Below are positions 7,224-8,685 of a DNA stretch of 8,685 nt, one piece after another (position 1 is the stretch's first letter; each line of letters begins with the position of its first letter). The position numbers and the translations under genes are program-made. Location of the stretch: contig JAFLCR010000090.1 of the NCBI GenBank assembly GCA_017302755.1, positions 1 through 8,685 of the forward strand, written 5' to 3'. The notes below the pieces were generated by a model. The model was not told the DNA's origin and searched no databases. It saw nothing but the letters and a program-made list of their open reading frames with translations. The stretch is from Alphaproteobacteria bacterium. Lineage in GTDB: Bacteria > Pseudomonadota > Alphaproteobacteria > Rickettsiales > JAFLCR01.

Positions 7224-7358
7224 GAACCTGCCTTTCATGCAAACGACGCGGTAGAGGCCGCGCGTGAATTTGCCGCACCTTAGCCAAAAAGCACGGGGAA
7301 GGAAACGCAAATATCACCTGAGTATCACAGACGCAAGATGTGAAAACTCTTGTTTTAT

Positions 7359-7386
7359 ATTCAAATGCTTCCTCCTGTGCTATGAA
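7359..7386 (+). promoter_or_regulatory. Candidate promoter of the AhpD-like gene, with overlapping palindrome
   Basis: A TATGAA box (7381-7386) preceded by TGC gives an extended -10. An ATTCAA box (7359-7364), 16 nt upstream, is a poor -35. The leader would be about 20 nt and contains AGGAG at 7402-7406, 8 nt from the ATG. A perfect 10-bp palindrome TGAAATTTCA (7383-7392) overlaps the -10 and predicted start site, and could be an operator. This was judged by eye against the sigma70 consensus. Confidence 0.33.
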
Positions 7387-7414
7387 ATTTCACAAAAAAT
7401 CAGGAGCACGTATC

Positions 7415-7777
7415 ATGACGCATTCTCACTCCCCCCGCATAGACGCATTTCGTGAACAGCGCGACGCCTACAATCAGGTGCTCGCCAAATACGCCAATGC
7501 CGAGCAAAAGCGCTTCTTCGGGCTGGACGCCACCACCTATCAGGCCGGACATCTGGATAAAAAAACCAAAGAGTTGCTTGGCTTCGTCGCCTCGCTGGTG
7601 CTGCGCTGCGACGACTGCATCCTTTATCACCTCATCGAATCGCATAAAGCGGGCGTGAAGAGCGAGGAACTGGCCGAAGCGGTCTCCATCGGCATGCTGG
7701 TGGGCGGCTCGATCACCATCCCGCACGTGCGCCGCGCCATGGATATCTGGGATAAGGAACTCGAAGGCAAAAATTGA
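7415..7777 (+). CDS. Carboxymuconolactone decarboxylase-family (AhpD-like) protein
   Basis: A 120-residue cytoplasmic alpha-helical protein of the CMD/AhpD-like family. It keeps the redox core of AhpD: E53, then C65-D-D-C68 and H72, with the same Glu-12-Cys and Cys-X2-Cys-X3-His spacing as AhpD. This suggests a thiol-based peroxidase or disulfide reductase-type activity rather than gamma-carboxymuconolactone decarboxylation, whose enzymes lack the CXXC. The following GVKSEELAEAVSIGMLVGGS segment is typical of the family's second helical pair. The ATG at 7415 is supported by AGGAG 8 nt upstream; an open frame back to a GTG at 7340 adds 25 residues with no family match and runs through the likely promoter. 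It stands 62 bp before ettA and is divergent from the APC permease. No ahpC or other redox partner is in the window, so the physiological substrate is unknown. Confidence 0.9.
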   Translation: MTHSHSPRIDAFREQRDAYNQVLAKYANAEQKRFFGLDATTYQAGHLDKKTKELLGFVASLVLRCDDCILYHLIESHKAGVKSEELAEAVSIGMLVGGSITIPHVRRAMDIWDKELEGKN

Positions 7778-7787
7778 TGGACAATTA

Positions 7788-7800
7788 GGGGTTCAGCCCC
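7788..7800 (+). terminator. Small GC hairpin between the AhpD-like gene and ettA
   Basis: GGGG-TTCAG-CCCC forms a 4-bp GC stem with a 5-nt loop, 11 nt after the AhpD-like stop, followed by a pyrimidine-rich but interrupted T stretch (CATCTTTCC). It is too short for a confident intrinsic terminator; read-through into ettA is likely. Confidence 0.22.
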
Positions 7801-7839
7801 CATCTTTCCTGCTTTCCACCAATCGTTAACGGAATCGCG

Positions 7840-8685
7840 ATGGCTTCGTACCAGTATATCTACGTCATGAAGGACATGTCGAAGGCCTATGCCGGCGGCA
7901 AAAAAGTGCTGGAGAACATCTGGCTCTCCTTCTACCCCGGCGCGAAGATCGGCGTGATCGGCCCTAACGGCGCCGGTAAATCGACGTTGCTCAAGATCAT
8001 GGCCGGAGTGGATAAGGATTTCACCGGCGAAGCCTGGCCTGCCGAGGGCGTGAAAGTCGGCTACCTGCCCCAGGAGCCGCAGCTCGACGCCAAAAAGACC
8101 GTGTTCGAGAACGTCATGGAAGGCGTGCGCGAGAAAAAAGCGCTGGTGGATAAGTTCAACGAAGTCTCCGCCCGCTTCGCCGAGGAGCTTTCCGATGCCG
8201 AAATGAACAGCCTCTTGGAGGAACAGGGGAAACTTCAAGAGCTTATCGACGCCGGCAACCTGTGGGATCTGGAGCGCGAAGTCGAAATCGCCATGGATGC
8301 CCTGCGCTGCCCGCCTGGGGATGCGGCGGTGGATAAGCTCTCCGGCGGCGAAAAGCGCCGCGTGGCGCTGTGCCGCCTGCTGCTCGAGCGCCCGGACCTG
8401 CTGCTGCTCGACGAACCCACCAACCATCTGGACGCCGAATCCGTGGCCTGGCTGGAGCGATTCCTGCACGAATATCCCGGCACGGTGGTGCTCATCACCC
8501 ATGACCGCTACTTCCTGGATAACGTCACCGGCTGGATTCTGGAGCTCGACCGCGGCAAGGGCATCCCCTACGAGGGCAATTACTCCTCCTGGCTGGAGCA
8601 GAAGAAGAAGCGCCTCGAAGTCGAAGAGAAAACCGAAGCCGCCCGCGCCAAACAGCTCGAAAGCGAGCTGGAATGGGTGCGCGCC
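7840..8685 (+). CDS. ettA: Energy-dependent translational throttle protein EttA (ABC-F), N-terminal half, cut by window edge
   Basis: EttA is a soluble ABC-F ATPase that binds the ribosomal E site and gates entry into elongation according to the ATP/ADP state. The window holds the first 282 codons; the second ATPase domain is off the right edge. The first nucleotide-binding domain is complete. Walker A is GPNGAGKST at 41-49 and the Q-loop region is GYLPQEPQLD. An arm insertion with alternating charged residues lies at about 95-145. The signature is LSGGE at 167-171, and Walker B is LLLLDEPTNHLD ending at 198 with catalytic E192. The switch histidine H221 is in THDRYFLDNV. Then come GWILELDRGKGIPYEGNYSSW and a charged helix entering the interdomain linker. 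The DEPTNHLDAESVAWLE and EGNYSSWLEQK stretches match EttA more closely than Uup, YbiT or YheS. The ribosome-binding site is weak (ACGGAA). It is not an importer ATPase and cannot serve as the missing CysA. Confidence 0.95.
   Translation, partial: MASYQYIYVMKDMSKAYAGGKKVLENIWLSFYPGAKIGVIGPNGAGKSTLLKIMAGVDKDFTGEAWPAEGVKVGYLPQEPQLDAKKTVFENVMEGVREKKALVDKFNEVSARFAEELSDAEMNSLLEEQGKLQELIDAGNLWDLEREVEIAMDALRCPPGDAAVDKLSGGEKRRVALCRLLLERPDLLLLDEPTNHLDAESVAWLERFLHEYPGTVVLITHDRYFLDNVTGWILELDRGKGIPYEGNYSSWLEQKKKRLEVEEKTEAARAKQLESELEWVRA

Noticed and set aside
7224..7310. N-terminal extension of the APC permease to 7310
   Set aside because: The extra residues are Arg-rich and unlike the family, and a Shine-Dalgarno (AAAGG) sits 7 nt before the internal ATG at 7223.
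7308..7336. Possible minus-strand promoter for the APC permease (TTGCGT, 17 nt, TATTTG)
   Set aside because: Only three of six positions match in each box, so it is not distinguishable from chance by eye.
7627..8502. Long open frame (291 codons) antisense to the AhpD-like gene and ettA
   Set aside because: It lies opposite highly conserved ettA sequence including the signature and Walker B, and its His/Gln/Gly-rich translation resembles no family I recognise. It is a shadow of GC-rich codon use.
7840..8685. The ABC ATPase at the right edge as the missing CysA
   Set aside because: It has the arm insertion, DEPTNHLDAESVAWLE and GNYSSWLEQK hallmarks of EttA-type ABC-F proteins, which are soluble ribosome factors and not importer ATPases.
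1..8685. CRISPR array, tRNA, insertion sequence, prophage or defence system
   Set aside because: No regularly spaced repeats, cloverleaf-like segments, transposase or integrase motifs or terminal repeats were seen; almost all the DNA is accounted for by eight housekeeping or transport genes.

Overview
The window reads as an ordinary, gene-dense stretch of a moderately GC-rich Gram-negative chromosome. An alphaproteobacterium is the best guess. The evidence is the divergent pair rsmI / LppC-type lipoprotein, common in that class, plus a lipoprotein signal, a periplasmic sulfate-binding protein and an EttA-type ABC-F protein. This placement is an inference from gene content and protein style, not from a marker gene. 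I see no rRNA, tRNA, CRISPR array, insertion sequence, integrase or phage gene.

Layout from left to right. (1) The 5' part of rsmI (minus strand, cut by the window edge) sits 33 bp from a divergent gene for an LppC-type 'penicillin-binding protein activator' lipoprotein (300-1694, plus). (2) A minus-strand block of five transport genes follows. In transcription order these are an APC-family amino acid permease (7223 to 5676), a DAACS-family dicarboxylate/acidic amino acid symporter (5597 to 4383), a sulfate-binding protein sbp (4320 to 3325), and the sulfate permeases cysT (3338 to 2508) and cysW (2526 to 1675). The last three overlap by 14 and 19 nt and form a tight operon. The cysW end overlaps the convergent end of the lipoprotein gene by 20 nt. 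(3) Divergent from the APC permease is a small AhpD-like carboxymuconolactone decarboxylase-family gene (7415-7777, plus). (4) Then comes the first 282 codons of ettA (7840 onward, plus), cut by the right edge.

Functionally, the middle of the window is a nutrient-import block. Sbp captures sulfate in the periplasm and CysT/CysW form the membrane channel, while two secondary carriers import amino acids or dicarboxylates. The ATPase subunit CysA is not in the operon or elsewhere in the window, so the importer needs an ATPase encoded elsewhere. The flanking genes are translation or envelope housekeeping: 16S rRNA methylation, ribosome-associated ABC-F, and peptidoglycan synthase regulation.

I found no convincing new system. 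The items most worth a second look are the sulfate operon lacking cysA, the tail-to-tail coding overlap, the nested divergent promoters at rsmI, and a perfect 10-bp palindrome on the predicted promoter of the AhpD-like gene.
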